DNA of 64,000 nt from Mycobacterium ostraviense. GTDB taxonomy: Bacteria > Actinomycetota > Actinomycetes > Mycobacteriales > Mycobacteriaceae. Position 1 is the first letter of the stretch, and each line of letters opens with the position of its first letter. Shown here one piece after another: positions 17,106 through 25,581 of the stretch. The notes beneath the pieces were generated by a model. That model searched no databases and was not told the origin of the DNA. It was given only the letters and a program-made list of their open reading frames with translations. The stretch is from positions 2,621,282-2,685,281 of the forward strand of contig NZ_NKRE01000001.1 of the NCBI RefSeq assembly GCF_002705925.1, read 5' to 3'. The translations under genes and the position numbers were made by a program.

Positions 17106-17888
17106 TCAGGTGCCGGTCCAGCGCGGCGGGCGTTTCTCGGCGAACGCGACCGCGCCTTCCCTGGCGTCGTTGGACATGAAGACCGGACCCAAGATCTTCA
17201 TCTGCTCGGCGAATCGATTGTCCAGGCTCCAGCCGCGCGATTCGGTGATGATCCGCTTGGTGGCGGCCACCGCGAGCGGCCCGTTGGCGGTGATCTTCTC
17301 GGCCAGCGCAATAGCCGCCTCGAGCGCATGACCCGGCTCGGCCAAGACGTTGACCAGACCCAGCTCGTGGGCGCGTACGGCGGGCAGGTTGTCACCGGTG
17401 AGCGCCAGCTCCATGGCGATCGCGTACGGAATGCGCTCCGGCAGCCGCAGCAGCCCCCCGCCGCCGGCAACCAGACCACGTTTGACCTCCGGAATGCCGA
17501 ACGCCGAATCCCGGGCGGCCACAATAAGATCGGTGGCCAGTGCCAGCTCGGTGCCGCCGGCCAACGCGTAGCCCTCCACCGCAGCGATGAGTGGCTTGGC
17601 GGGCGGACGTTCGGTGAAGCCCAAGCCGCGGCCTGCAACGACGACGTTCTCGCCGCGGGCGAACGCCTTGAGATCCATTCCCGCGCAGAACGAACCGTCC
17701 GCACCCGTGAGAATGCCCACCGAGAGACCGGCGTCGGAATCGAGGCGATCCGTCGCGTCGGCCAGACCCCGACTGACCGCGGCGTTGACAGCGTTCTTCG
17801 CCTTGGGCCGGTTGATCGTGATGATCAAGATCCGATCGCGCTGTTCGACAAGGACTTCGGGTTCGGTGGTGCCGGGTTCTTCGCTCAC
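17106..17888 (-). CDS. echA1: Enoyl-CoA hydratase, EchA1 type
   Basis: This 260-residue crotonase should hydrate 2-enoyl-CoA in beta-oxidation. The first oxyanion-hole segment is SFCAGMDLKAF (about residues 66-76) and the second is EGYALAGGTELALA (about 105-118). One catalytic Glu lies in the GGTEL region; the second position falls in GIPEVKRGLVAGGGG. Length is standard, and the GTG start at 17888 gives MSEEPGTTEPEVLVE. It is the last gene of a minus-strand group, 43 bases after the wax-ester synthase gene, and is followed by a hairpin. It is the equivalent of Rv0222. Confidence 0.9.
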   Translation of the reverse strand: MSEEPGTTEPEVLVEQRDRILIITINRPKAKNAVNAAVSRGLADATDRLDSDAGLSVGILTGADGSFCAGMDLKAFARGENVVVAGRGLGFTERPPAKPLIAAVEGYALAGGTELALATDLIVAARDSAFGIPEVKRGLVAGGGGLLRLPERIPYAIAMELALTGDNLPAVRAHELGLVNVLAEPGHALEAAIALAEKITANGPLAVAATKRIITESRGWSLDNRFAEQMKILGPVFMSNDAREGAVAFAEKRPPRWTGT

Positions 17889-17931
17889 AGTGGTTCGCAG
17901 CTCCTTCTGATGTGGATCACGCTGTGCCCGA

Positions 17932-19341
17932 TCACGCCTGGGCCAGCGCCAACTCGACGACCGTCAACTCTGCGGAAAGACCAGCAGCTCTTCGTATTTC
18001 AATGAAATCCGCGATCATGGCCTCAGTCACCTCGTGCGGGTCCTTGAGGGTGGCGCCGTCGGTCAGCACCGAGATGTTCAGCTGGTCGACATAGCTCCAC
18101 ACGGTGATGTTCAGGCCGCTGCCCGCGGTCAACGGACCCACCGAGTAGATCTCGGTCACCAGCGCGCCGCCCACCCTGCCGCGTTCCCGCGGGCCGGGAA
18201 CGTTCGAGATATTCAGGTTGAGGATCTTGTTCTGCCCGTCGCGACCGGACATCCACCGGAACATCGCCTCGGCACCGGCCGGTGGAAAGTAGGCCGCCCA
18301 GCGGCTGATCAGCTCCGGTCCCAGCAGCTGGTGACTTTCCTTGGCGGACAGCGCATTATCGTGGCAGCCCTGCACCCTTTCCAGCGGGTCGTCACAGTCG
18401 GTCGGCAGCGCCACCAACATGCCGCTGAAGTGATTTCCCGAGATCCGCTCCGGTGAGAAGTCGTAGCTCACCGGGACCGAAGCCAGCAAGGGTTCGGCCG
18501 TGCCGTCGTAGCGCAGCAGCAGCCTGCGCAGCGCTCCGGTGGACATCGCCAGCACCATGTCGTTGATCGTCGCCCCCAGCTTCTTACCCGTCGCCTTCAC
18601 ATCGACCAGCGCCAGGGTGGCGGTGGCGAACCTGCGCTCCGGGGTGAGCTTGTGGTTCATAAAGGTCGGCGGCGGGGTGAACGGCCGGGTCAGTTCGGGA
18701 GAGAGCTTGCGCGCGCTGCGCCGCACCCGGGCCAGACCCTGCGCGGTATACCGCATGGTCGCGGGGATCCGCCCCAGGTGGCGCAGGTGGTCGACGAACG
18801 CCGAACTCATCAACTCCGGCTTGCTGGGGGCCGGGTCCGACAGATACGGGTTACCTTCCGGTCCCGGCAGCAGATCCATGCCGCGCGCCATCAGGTTGGC
18901 CGAGGCGACCCCGTCGGCCAGCGCGTGGTGGATCTTGGCGACCACCGCCACCCGGTGATTGGCAAGGCCCTCAACGAAATACATCTCCCACAGCGGGTAG
19001 CTGCGGTCCAGCGGGGTGCTGGCGATCTGGCCGATCGCCTCGTCCAATTCGCGCCGACCGCCCGGCGCGGGCAACTTCCAAGGCCGGATGTGGTAGTTGA
19101 GATCGACCTCGCAGTGCTCACGCCACATCGGATGGTGGAACTTGAGCGGAACGTCGACCAGCTGATAGCCCAACGGCTCCAGCTTGCCCATGCGCCCGCC
19201 GATGACTTCGCGAAAGGCGTCGATACCGAACGGGCGACTGTCCGGGTCGAGCTCGATCACCGCGACCTTGATGGTGTGCATGTGCACATTCGGTGTTTCG
19301 CTGTAGAGCAGTACCGCGTCCCAGCCGCTGAGCCGTTTCAC
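17932..19341 (-). CDS. Wax ester synthase/diacylglycerol acyltransferase (WS/DGAT)
   Basis: This 469-residue acyltransferase joins fatty acyl-CoA to diacylglycerol or fatty alcohol, making triacylglycerol or wax esters for storage. The catalytic HHxxxDG motif is HHALADG at residues 138-144. The family's second conserved block, with the NISNVPG segment (ILNLNISNVPGP), is near residue 360. The GTG at 19341 gives MKRLSGWDAVLL, the typical opening of mycobacterial members. It lies 52 bases after lipC and 43 before echA1, so lipid storage and lipolysis genes are grouped. It is the equivalent of Rv0221. Confidence 0.93.
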   Translation of the reverse strand: MKRLSGWDAVLLYSETPNVHMHTIKVAVIELDPDSRPFGIDAFREVIGGRMGKLEPLGYQLVDVPLKFHHPMWREHCEVDLNYHIRPWKLPAPGGRRELDEAIGQIASTPLDRSYPLWEMYFVEGLANHRVAVVAKIHHALADGVASANLMARGMDLLPGPEGNPYLSDPAPSKPELMSSAFVDHLRHLGRIPATMRYTAQGLARVRRSARKLSPELTRPFTPPPTFMNHKLTPERRFATATLALVDVKATGKKLGATINDMVLAMSTGALRRLLLRYDGTAEPLLASVPVSYDFSPERISGNHFSGMLVALPTDCDDPLERVQGCHDNALSAKESHQLLGPELISRWAAYFPPAGAEAMFRWMSGRDGQNKILNLNISNVPGPRERGRVGGALVTEIYSVGPLTAGSGLNITVWSYVDQLNISVLTDGATLKDPHEVTEAMIADFIEIRRAAGLSAELTVVELALAQA

Positions 19342-19393
19342 CGCAGCCCCCTGGTCATAGCGCGACTTTACAACCGGCGCAATCGGCCGGTGC

Positions 19394-20605
19394 CTAGATG
19401 ACCTCTTTTGCGAACTGATTCCGGGTGCGGTGAACGTGGTTGAGGAACAGCGAGATCGCGTGCGTGGTCGGGCCGGTGCGAGCGCCGTCGAGCAGGTCGA
19501 AACCGTGGCCGGCCCCGGGCAACTCCACGTAGGCCACCAGCGACCGCGACGCCGCGCGTAGCCGCTCGACGAAGCTGCGCGCCTGCGCCACCGGGATGAC
19601 CCCGTCGCGGCTGCCGTGAATCACCAGGAACGGTGGCGCATTGGTGTGCACCCGGGCTATCGGCGATGCGTCCCGGAATACGTGCGGGTGGCGGGTGATT
19701 CTGCGCTTGACCACGACCCGCTCCAAGAAGTCGACGAACCGCACCCGCTCCGGGGTGGAGCGGTCCTGCCAGTCGTAGCGACCGTAGATCCCGACCGCGG
19801 CGTCGACCGAGGTGTCGGAGCCGTCCGGCAACTCGCCCTGGTAGCCGGGGTCGTTGGCGGTGAGCCCGGCCAACGCGGACAGGTGCCCGCCGGCCGAGCA
19901 GCCCGCTATCGCGATGAAGTCGCGGTCGCCGCCGAATTTGTCGACGTTGGCCCGCGCCCAGGCAATGGCGGCCTTGACGTCTTGGATGTGGCGCGGCCAG
20001 CGGTGGTGCGGTGCAACGCGGTAGTCGATGGACAGGCACACCCAGCCCCGTTCCGCCATGCGCGACAACAGCGCATACCCCTGGATGGTGCGGCTGCCGT
20101 GTATCCAGGCGCCGCCCGGGACGAACAGCAGCACCGGCGCGGGATGGGTGGGCAGTTCCTTGCGGCGCCACACGTCGAGCAACTGCGCCGGGCTGTCGCC
20201 GTAATGGACGCCACGGCGGTGCAGGTAGCGTCGGTGCCGCAGGACTTCGCAGACCGGCGGGGTGCGCTGCGGCGCCGGCCATTCGAGGTCCAGGTCGGCG
20301 GCCGCCACGATGCCGCGCAGCGCCGCGGCCGAAACCTCGTTCGTGCTGGCGCGGTCGCGACGGCGGAGGCCGCTGGTTCCCAGGGTGAGCCAGTCCCTGG
20401 CCCTGGTGGACACGAATTCCGGTGCATGACGGGCACCCCAGACGCTCATCGCGGTGACACTGCCCAGCGGCTCGAGGTGCTTGCCGACCACCGGAAGCGA
20501 AGCGCCGGCGACGCTCAATGCCAGCAGATAGTCGCCCGGGCGGGCCCGCAGCAACCATTTGACCTGGGACATCATTGTCGGGATTGTCGGGCCGCTCGCC
20601 GTCAT
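19394..20605 (-). CDS. lipC: Esterase/lipase LipC
   Basis: This 403-residue alpha/beta-hydrolase resembles LipC, a cell-surface esterase of short-chain substrates. The nucleophile is Ser237 in GCSAGG. The oxyanion segment FVPGGAWIHG (about residues 161-170) replaces the HGGG of the hormone-sensitive-lipase branch. The acid and base are in HGSRDGVIPV and GAGHGFDLL near the C terminus. I chose the ATG at 20605, which gives the known length of 403; an upstream start at 20647 would overlap the preceding gene's end. It belongs to the six-gene run from 23115 to 17106. It is the equivalent of Rv0220. Confidence 0.9.
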   Translation of the reverse strand: MTASGPTIPTMMSQVKWLLRARPGDYLLALSVAGASLPVVGKHLEPLGSVTAMSVWGARHAPEFVSTRARDWLTLGTSGLRRRDRASTNEVSAAALRGIVAAADLDLEWPAPQRTPPVCEVLRHRRYLHRRGVHYGDSPAQLLDVWRRKELPTHPAPVLLFVPGGAWIHGSRTIQGYALLSRMAERGWVCLSIDYRVAPHHRWPRHIQDVKAAIAWARANVDKFGGDRDFIAIAGCSAGGHLSALAGLTANDPGYQGELPDGSDTSVDAAVGIYGRYDWQDRSTPERVRFVDFLERVVVKRRITRHPHVFRDASPIARVHTNAPPFLVIHGSRDGVIPVAQARSFVERLRAASRSLVAYVELPGAGHGFDLLDGARTGPTTHAISLFLNHVHRTRNQFAKEVI

Positions 20606-20643
20606 GGGGGGAGCGTACCCCGCCAGGTTCGCGCTAACCACGA

Positions 20644-21165
20644 TCACGTCGCGGTGGTTTTGCGCCGTGCTGTGGGCTGCTTATGCGCCACGGCACGGCG
20701 GACGGCGTAGACGACGGCACTGACACCGAACATCCCCGCGGTCAGCAACAGCCACCTGCCGAGAAACGGCTGCTGTGTCTGTCCGGTCGCCGCCAGGTAG
20801 GTCGGTGCACCCTGTTCGATGATGCCGGGCAGGAAGATCAGCAGGGTCAGCCCGGCTCCCAGCGCCGGGATGCGAATGTGGTTGCGCGCGCTGATTTCTG
20901 GCTGCGAGCGGCCGGGCCGACGCCCAGGCGCCGGCAGGACGCGGTCGGCCAGCGCGCATAGCGGGAAGAGCAGCAGGTCGTGCCCGATCACCGCGGCGGC
21001 GAACCAGACGGCAATCGACTGCCACCAGGTGTCGGGGTTCCACAGCGTGGCGGGCTTGAAGGTGGCCAGAAGGTAGCCGAGCAGCGCGAAGCCGGACAGC
21101 ATCGTCAGCAGGTGCAGCGGATGCGCACCGTAGTAGCGAACGAACCGCGTTGCCGTTCTTAGCAT
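20644..21165 (-). CDS. Small polytopic membrane protein
   Basis: This 173-residue protein has four predicted helices: about 15-35, 50-75 (with the AAVIGHDLLLFPL segment), 110-130 and 140-160. No enzymatic signature is seen. The His-Asp in helix 2 could bind a cofactor. Its ATG at 21165 comes one base after the TGA of the upstream molybdopterin protein, so the two are tightly coupled. It may form a membrane partner of that redox protein, by context only. It is the equivalent of Rv0219. Confidence 0.82.
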   Translation of the reverse strand: MLRTATRFVRYYGAHPLHLLTMLSGFALLGYLLATFKPATLWNPDTWWQSIAVWFAAAVIGHDLLLFPLCALADRVLPAPGRRPGRSQPEISARNHIRIPALGAGLTLLIFLPGIIEQGAPTYLAATGQTQQPFLGRWLLLTAGMFGVSAVVYAVRRAVAHKQPTARRKTTAT

Positions 21166-21166
21166 T

Positions 21167-22579
21167 TCAGCTCGGCTCGAATTCGATGGCGGCGACCCAT
21201 TTGGTGTTGTGCACACCCGGCAGCGCGGGAACGATGATGCGGGCCGGATAGCCGTGGTCGAGTGGCAACTCTGCGCCGTTGACCCGCAGCGCCAGCAGCG
21301 CATCAGGATCGGAGATCTGGTTGGCCTGCAGGCGCGCCACGCCGAATGCGCCGCCGCGCTGCAGCGATACCACTCGCGCCGAGCGTGGTGCCGCTACCCC
21401 GGCCATTCGGGCCAGGTCGGCCAGCCGAACCCCGGTCCAGGTCTGCACGGTCGACCAGCCTTCCACGCAGGCGATCGGCAGCCTGGCGGTGCGCTGCGGC
21501 AGTCCGGCCAGGGCGGCACGATCCAGCACCACCTCCGCCGGACCGCCGCGCAGCACCAGCCGCCAGCTTTCGCCGACGGTGTCGGGCGAGATCCCGGCGG
21601 CTGCGGCGGTCTTGTTGACCGGGAAATCTCGACCCCGCCCGCGCGGCAAGAGCAGTGCGACGCTGCGCGCGGGCCCGCCAAGGGTCTGCCCGACGGTCAG
21701 CACCGCGATCAGCAGCACCCCGGAACCGACCAGGACCAGGGCGCCGCGCCTGCTCACCGTCGGCTCGGCCGGGTCGGCGGCCACCAGCCCGTCGGGATCC
21801 GGCGGTTCGGGCCGGGTGTCGGTTACGTTGGTGCGCAGCACTTCTCGCATCGACAGCGACCGTAGCCCGGTGATCATGCGTGGAGTCTTGAGCGCGATGT
21901 GCATCAGGAAGCCGGCGATGAAAACCCAGGCCCCAAAATAGTGTCCGGTGTAGAAGCTGAATCCGAAGATGTAGTCGTACTGGATGTTGAGCACCCCGGT
22001 GACGATCTCGAACAACACCCCGCCGACCAGCATCAACAACGACACCCGTTCCAGCAGTTGGGCCATCGATCGCGCGGGCGGCCACACGAATAGTTTCGGG
22101 ATCACCGACCACAGCTTGGCCAACACCACCGGGATGATCAGCAGACCCAGCCCGACATGGACACCCTGGGTCAGCCGGTACAGCCACGACGGACGGGTGG
22201 GCCAGGCGAACCCGGGCAGCCGCAGCCAGCCGACGTCGCCGGGGATCGCCTGACCGAACTGCGGTGCATAGGCGATATAGGACAGCAGCCCGGTGATGAC
22301 CACGATCGGCAACGTCACCAACAGCACCAGTCCGAATACCGAGGTCAGCCACGGTCCGCGCAACGGGCTCCGAAAACGGTTCAACCGTTGCACACCCGGT
22401 GGTGGATGACGCTGCAGGGCGCGCCACAGGCCGGCGGGAAAGCCGACGGCACCGCTTACCGGGCCGCCAAGGTGGCGATCACCCGCCCACCGATCAGCCG
22501 CACGCCGGTCAGGGTGAGACCCACCCGCGCGGCCAGTGTGGCGGCGCTGTCCACGCCAACCGATGCCCATCGAAACCAC
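21167..22579 (-). CDS. Membrane-anchored sulfite-oxidase-like molybdopterin protein
   Basis: The N-terminal half has four or five helices resembling a cytochrome b561-like membrane domain; His residues in the helices, as in LTQGVHVGLG and AGFLMHIALK, could bind haem. After a single helix (about residues 280-305) comes a sulfite-oxidase/YedY-type molybdopterin domain. It has LPIACVEGWSTVQTWTGV, where the Cys would be the Mo ligand, and GYPARIIVPALPGV. The product should be a membrane redox enzyme facing the periplasm. The GTG at 22579 has a well-spaced GGAGG but overlaps the methyltransferase by 124 bases. Its first 40 residues do not look family-like, so the true start may be later, for example GTG 22393. 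It is the equivalent of Rv0218. Confidence 0.82.
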   Translation of the reverse strand: MVSMGIGWRGQRRHTGRAGGSHPDRRAADRWAGDRHLGGPVSGAVGFPAGLWRALQRHPPPGVQRLNRFRSPLRGPWLTSVFGLVLLVTLPIVVITGLLSYIAYAPQFGQAIPGDVGWLRLPGFAWPTRPSWLYRLTQGVHVGLGLLIIPVVLAKLWSVIPKLFVWPPARSMAQLLERVSLLMLVGGVLFEIVTGVLNIQYDYIFGFSFYTGHYFGAWVFIAGFLMHIALKTPRMITGLRSLSMREVLRTNVTDTRPEPPDPDGLVAADPAEPTVSRRGALVLVGSGVLLIAVLTVGQTLGGPARSVALLLPRGRGRDFPVNKTAAAAGISPDTVGESWRLVLRGGPAEVVLDRAALAGLPQRTARLPIACVEGWSTVQTWTGVRLADLARMAGVAAPRSARVVSLQRGGAFGVARLQANQISDPDALLALRVNGAELPLDHGYPARIIVPALPGVHNTKWVAAIEFEPS

Positions 22580-23115
22580 GGCCCGACCTCCCGCGCTGAC
22601 TCTAGGCGAACCCAGCGTGCGACGATACCGATGGCCTGCGCGTCAAACTCGGCCACGCAGCACCCGTCGTGGCACAACAATTCGGCGGCCCGGCCCAGGA
22701 TCCGCAGCGGGTCCCCGCCGAGGCCGACATTTCCATCCACCAGCAGGACCGTCTGCCAGCAGCCCATGCCGGGCAGCGGCTCGAACACATCGCCCACGAT
22801 GGCCGGAGCGCCTCCCTGACCGGCCAGCCGGATCGCCGTCGCGGATCGGTCGATGCCAAGCGCGGGTATGCCCCGCTGCACCAGCCTTGCCACCAGGCGC
22901 GCGGGTCCGCAGCCCAATTCGATGGTGGGCCCACTGCACAACTGCGCCACCGCCTCGTCGAAGGCCTCGTCGCAGGACTCGTCGCCGGGGGTGATCCGCC
23001 CGGCTGAATGACCGGTCAACCACCGGTGGGTCGGCAGCAGACGCAGCTCGCCGTCGTCGTGACGGATCCAGCACGGTTCGCCGTCGAGCGCACGGTCGTA
23101 CAGCTGCCCCAGCAT
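22456..23115 (-). CDS. SAM-dependent methyltransferase
   Basis: This 219-residue class I methyltransferase has motif I PTIELGCGPARLVARL, then GIPALGIDRSATAIRL and IVGDVFEPLPG. The aspartate-rich motif is in VLLVDGNVGLGGDP. The ATG at 23115 is preceded by GGAGG at ideal spacing. The frame stays open to 23370, but that would overlap the divergent lipW start. The next gene appears to start within its 3' part. It probably modifies a product or partner of the membrane molybdopterin protein. I recall no methyltransferase here in H37Rv. The acceptor is unknown. Confidence 0.82.
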   Translation of the reverse strand: MLGQLYDRALDGEPCWIRHDDGELRLLPTHRWLTGHSAGRITPGDESCDEAFDEAVAQLCSGPTIELGCGPARLVARLVQRGIPALGIDRSATAIRLAGQGGAPAIVGDVFEPLPGMGCWQTVLLVDGNVGLGGDPLRILGRAAELLCHDGCCVAEFDAQAIGIVARWVRLESAREVGPWFRWASVGVDSAATLAARVGLTLTGVRLIGGRVIATLAAR

Positions 23116-23343
23116 TTCCACGCCTCCCGCACGGGCCCAATCGGGCCGAGCCGCAACGACCGCATCACGCGCCGGCAGGAACCACATGCGCCAGCACCTC
23201 CATCGGTACCCGGTTCCTCGGTCGGCTACACCAGAGAATGCCAAGAGCGACGGCTTGCCGGTCCGAACGGTCAACAAGAACTCAGCGTTTGGTAGAAACT
23301 GCGCCGCCACGTCGCGCCCGGCGACCGGGCACATACTGGGTGG

Positions 23344-24243
23344 GTGCGCGCCAACGTTGACGTCGTCCATCCGGATCTGCGCCGAACCGCCCGCTTCGCA
23401 CCACGACGACTAGTCGGTCCCAGGACATTGCCGGTAATCCGGGCGCTGATCGCCCTGACCAGCCGCGGGACGTCCAGCGATGTCGAGGTGATCACGCTGG
23501 GTTCGGGTGCCGGTGTACGGCTCTACCAGGGCGTCGGCGTTACTGAGCCGCGACCGGCACTGCTGTGGATTCACGGTGGCGGATATGTGCTGGGCAAGGC
23601 CGCGCAGGATGACCGGCTGTGCCGCCGGTTCACCCGGGCGCTGGGCATCACGGTCGCCTCGGTGGAATACCGGCTGGCACCTGAGCACCCCTACCCAGCG
23701 CCGCTGGAAGACTGCTACTCGGCGCTATGCTGGCTGGCCGCGCTGCCCGCGGTGGACCCGGACCGGATCGCTATCGGCGGCGCCAGCGCGGGCGGCGGTC
23801 TTGCCGCGGCGCTGGCCCTACTGGCGCGCGACCGCGGCGAAATCGCGCCGGCATTTCAGCTGTTGAGCTACCCGATGCTCGATGACCGCAGTTCTGCGAC
23901 AGCCGCCAACCCGCGCTATCGGTTGTGGGATGCCCGCGCCAATCGGTTCGGTTGGGCGGCGTATCTCGGCGATGCAGACCCCCGGGTGGCCGTCCCGGGC
24001 AGACGTGCGGACCTGCGCGGCCTGGCGCCGGCGTGGATCGGCGTCGGCACCCACGACCTGTTTCACGATGAGGATCTCGGCTATGCCCGACGGTTGGAAG
24101 ACGCCGGGGTGCCCTGCCAGGTCGACCTGGTGCCGGGCGCGTTCCACGGCTTCGACCTGGTAGCACCGAAAGCCCCGGTGTCACAGCGATTCTTCACCAC
24201 GCAGTGCGATGTGCTACGGGCGGCGGTGACGGCGGCGGGTTGA
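23344..24243 (+). CDS. lipW: Esterase/lipase LipW, hormone-sensitive-lipase family
   Basis: This 299-residue alpha/beta-hydrolase of the HSL group has oxyanion motif HGGG at 77-80 (WIHGGGYVLG). The nucleophile is Ser148 in GGASAGG. The acid is in GTHDLFHDED and the His in PGAFHGFDLV. It should hydrolyse short to medium acyl esters. The GTG at 23344 leaves about 230 bases to the methyltransferase start, enough for two promoters. Downstream it converges with the amidohydrolase, 15 bases between stops. It is the equivalent of Rv0217c. Confidence 0.92.
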   Translation: MRANVDVVHPDLRRTARFAPRRLVGPRTLPVIRALIALTSRGTSSDVEVITLGSGAGVRLYQGVGVTEPRPALLWIHGGGYVLGKAAQDDRLCRRFTRALGITVASVEYRLAPEHPYPAPLEDCYSALCWLAALPAVDPDRIAIGGASAGGGLAAALALLARDRGEIAPAFQLLSYPMLDDRSSATAANPRYRLWDARANRFGWAAYLGDADPRVAVPGRRADLRGLAPAWIGVGTHDLFHDEDLGYARRLEDAGVPCQVDLVPGAFHGFDLVAPKAPVSQRFFTTQCDVLRAAVTAAG

Positions 24244-24258
24244 TCCGCGAACGTTGCG

Positions 24259-25581
24259 TTACGCTCGCGGGCGATCGGGGCCGCTGGTGTAGGCGATCTC
24301 GCCGCCGATGATGGTTGCGGTCACCAGGGCGGCGTCCAGTGCAGTCAACACCACCGCGGGCGGCTGCGAAAGCACACACAGGTCCCCGGGTTGCCCCGCC
24401 GCAACCGTACGCACCCGCCCGGGCTCATCTGGGTGGCCCAGAAACATCGTCAAGGCCGTTCGCGCCGAGACGCATTCATCGGGGTTGAGCACCGCCCCGC
24501 CTGATGTGGCGCGATGCACCGCGGCGCGGATGGCCGCCCACGGGTCACCGTGACCGAACGGCATATCGGTCGACAGTGCCACCGGCACTTGTGCTTTCAG
24601 CAGCGACACGACTCGCCAGAGCTGATGATGGTCGACGGCCGGGATCTCGGCAAGGTACTGATCACCGCGCTCGGCAACGAAATTGGGCTGCGTCACCACG
24701 GTCACCCCGAGATCGCACAGGTCACCCACATTGTCGTCGGGCACCACGGCGGCGTGCTCGATCCGATCGAGCGGATGGCTGCCAGCGGCGCGCAACGCCG
24801 CGATGGTCACCACCAGCTGAGCCGCGGTCACGCAGTGCACGGCCACCGGGCGGCCGGCCTGGTGGCGGCCGGCGATCCAGGCTGTCAGGGCGTCCAGATC
24901 CAGCCGGTCGTCGTGCAGGATCTTCTTGCCCGGCGCCAAAAATCGCAGCCGGGGCCGGAATTCGCCGCGGCGATGCGCCAGTAGCAACGACTCCAGGTCG
25001 TCGGCACCGAGATCCGGGGTAGCGTCGGTGACTCCGGTGACGCCCATCGAGGTGAGCCGGTCGCTCAGCCGCGCAAGGTCGGGTTCGCGCCGTGGCAACC
25101 CGTCAGACCAGCCGGAATCGGCGCTGGGCAGCCGACCATCGGGGTGGCCGGCCAGGCCGACGCGGGCCAGTGCCGCGGAGTTGAGGATCCACAGGGCCCC
25201 ACTGCGATGCTGGATGCGCAGCGGAATATCGGGCACCAGCGCATCGAGCACGTCACGGTCCAACCGCCCGGCGACGGACTCGTGATAGCCGATCGCGCGG
25301 ATCCACCCGTCGGAGCTCGGCCTGGCCCGCGAAAGATACTGGGCCAGAGCATCTTTGGTGTAAACAGCGGGCGGCCCGACGAGTAGCGAATCCAGAGCCG
25401 CGGCCGCCGAGCGCAGGTGCACATGGTGGTCGTGCAGGCCGGGCAGCACCGTCCCGCCGGCTGCGTCGAGAACCCGTTCGCCCGGCGCCGGGACCAAGCC
25501 GTCGCCGACCTCGTCGATCACAGCGCCCACCCGGATGTCGGCTCTCCTCCCGTCCAGTAATGTGGCCCGCCGAATCAGCAT
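24259..25581 (-). CDS. Amidohydrolase-3 family metal-dependent hydrolase
   Basis: This 440-residue protein is a TIM-barrel metal hydrolase. The HxH metal pair is at H53/H55 (GLHDHHVHL). Later metal residues are in AVHCVTAAQLV, RIEHAAVVPD and LSTDMPFGHGDP. The N-terminal beta-sandwich MLIRRATLLDG and the C-terminal PGDLCVL are typical of the YtcJ/amidohydrolase-3 group. The ATG at 25581 overlaps the end of the CoA-transferase by seven bases (ATGCTGA), so the two are translated together. It may release an acid from an amide or cyclic precursor for the CoA-transferase (inference). I recall no equivalent at this position in H37Rv. Confidence 0.85.
   Translation of the reverse strand: MLIRRATLLDGRRADIRVGAVIDEVGDGLVPAPGERVLDAAGGTVLPGLHDHHVHLRSAAAALDSLLVGPPAVYTKDALAQYLSRARPSSDGWIRAIGYHESVAGRLDRDVLDALVPDIPLRIQHRSGALWILNSAALARVGLAGHPDGRLPSADSGWSDGLPRREPDLARLSDRLTSMGVTGVTDATPDLGADDLESLLLAHRRGEFRPRLRFLAPGKKILHDDRLDLDALTAWIAGRHQAGRPVAVHCVTAAQLVVTIAALRAAGSHPLDRIEHAAVVPDDNVGDLCDLGVTVVTQPNFVAERGDQYLAEIPAVDHHQLWRVVSLLKAQVPVALSTDMPFGHGDPWAAIRAAVHRATSGGAVLNPDECVSARTALTMFLGHPDEPGRVRTVAAGQPGDLCVLSQPPAVVLTALDAALVTATIIGGEIAYTSGPDRPRA

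Noticed and set aside
23116-23370. Open extension of the methyltransferase as a real N-terminal domain
   Set aside because: It would overlap the lipW start and leave no promoter; an ideal GGAGG stands before ATG 23115. A decayed upstream gene remains possible.
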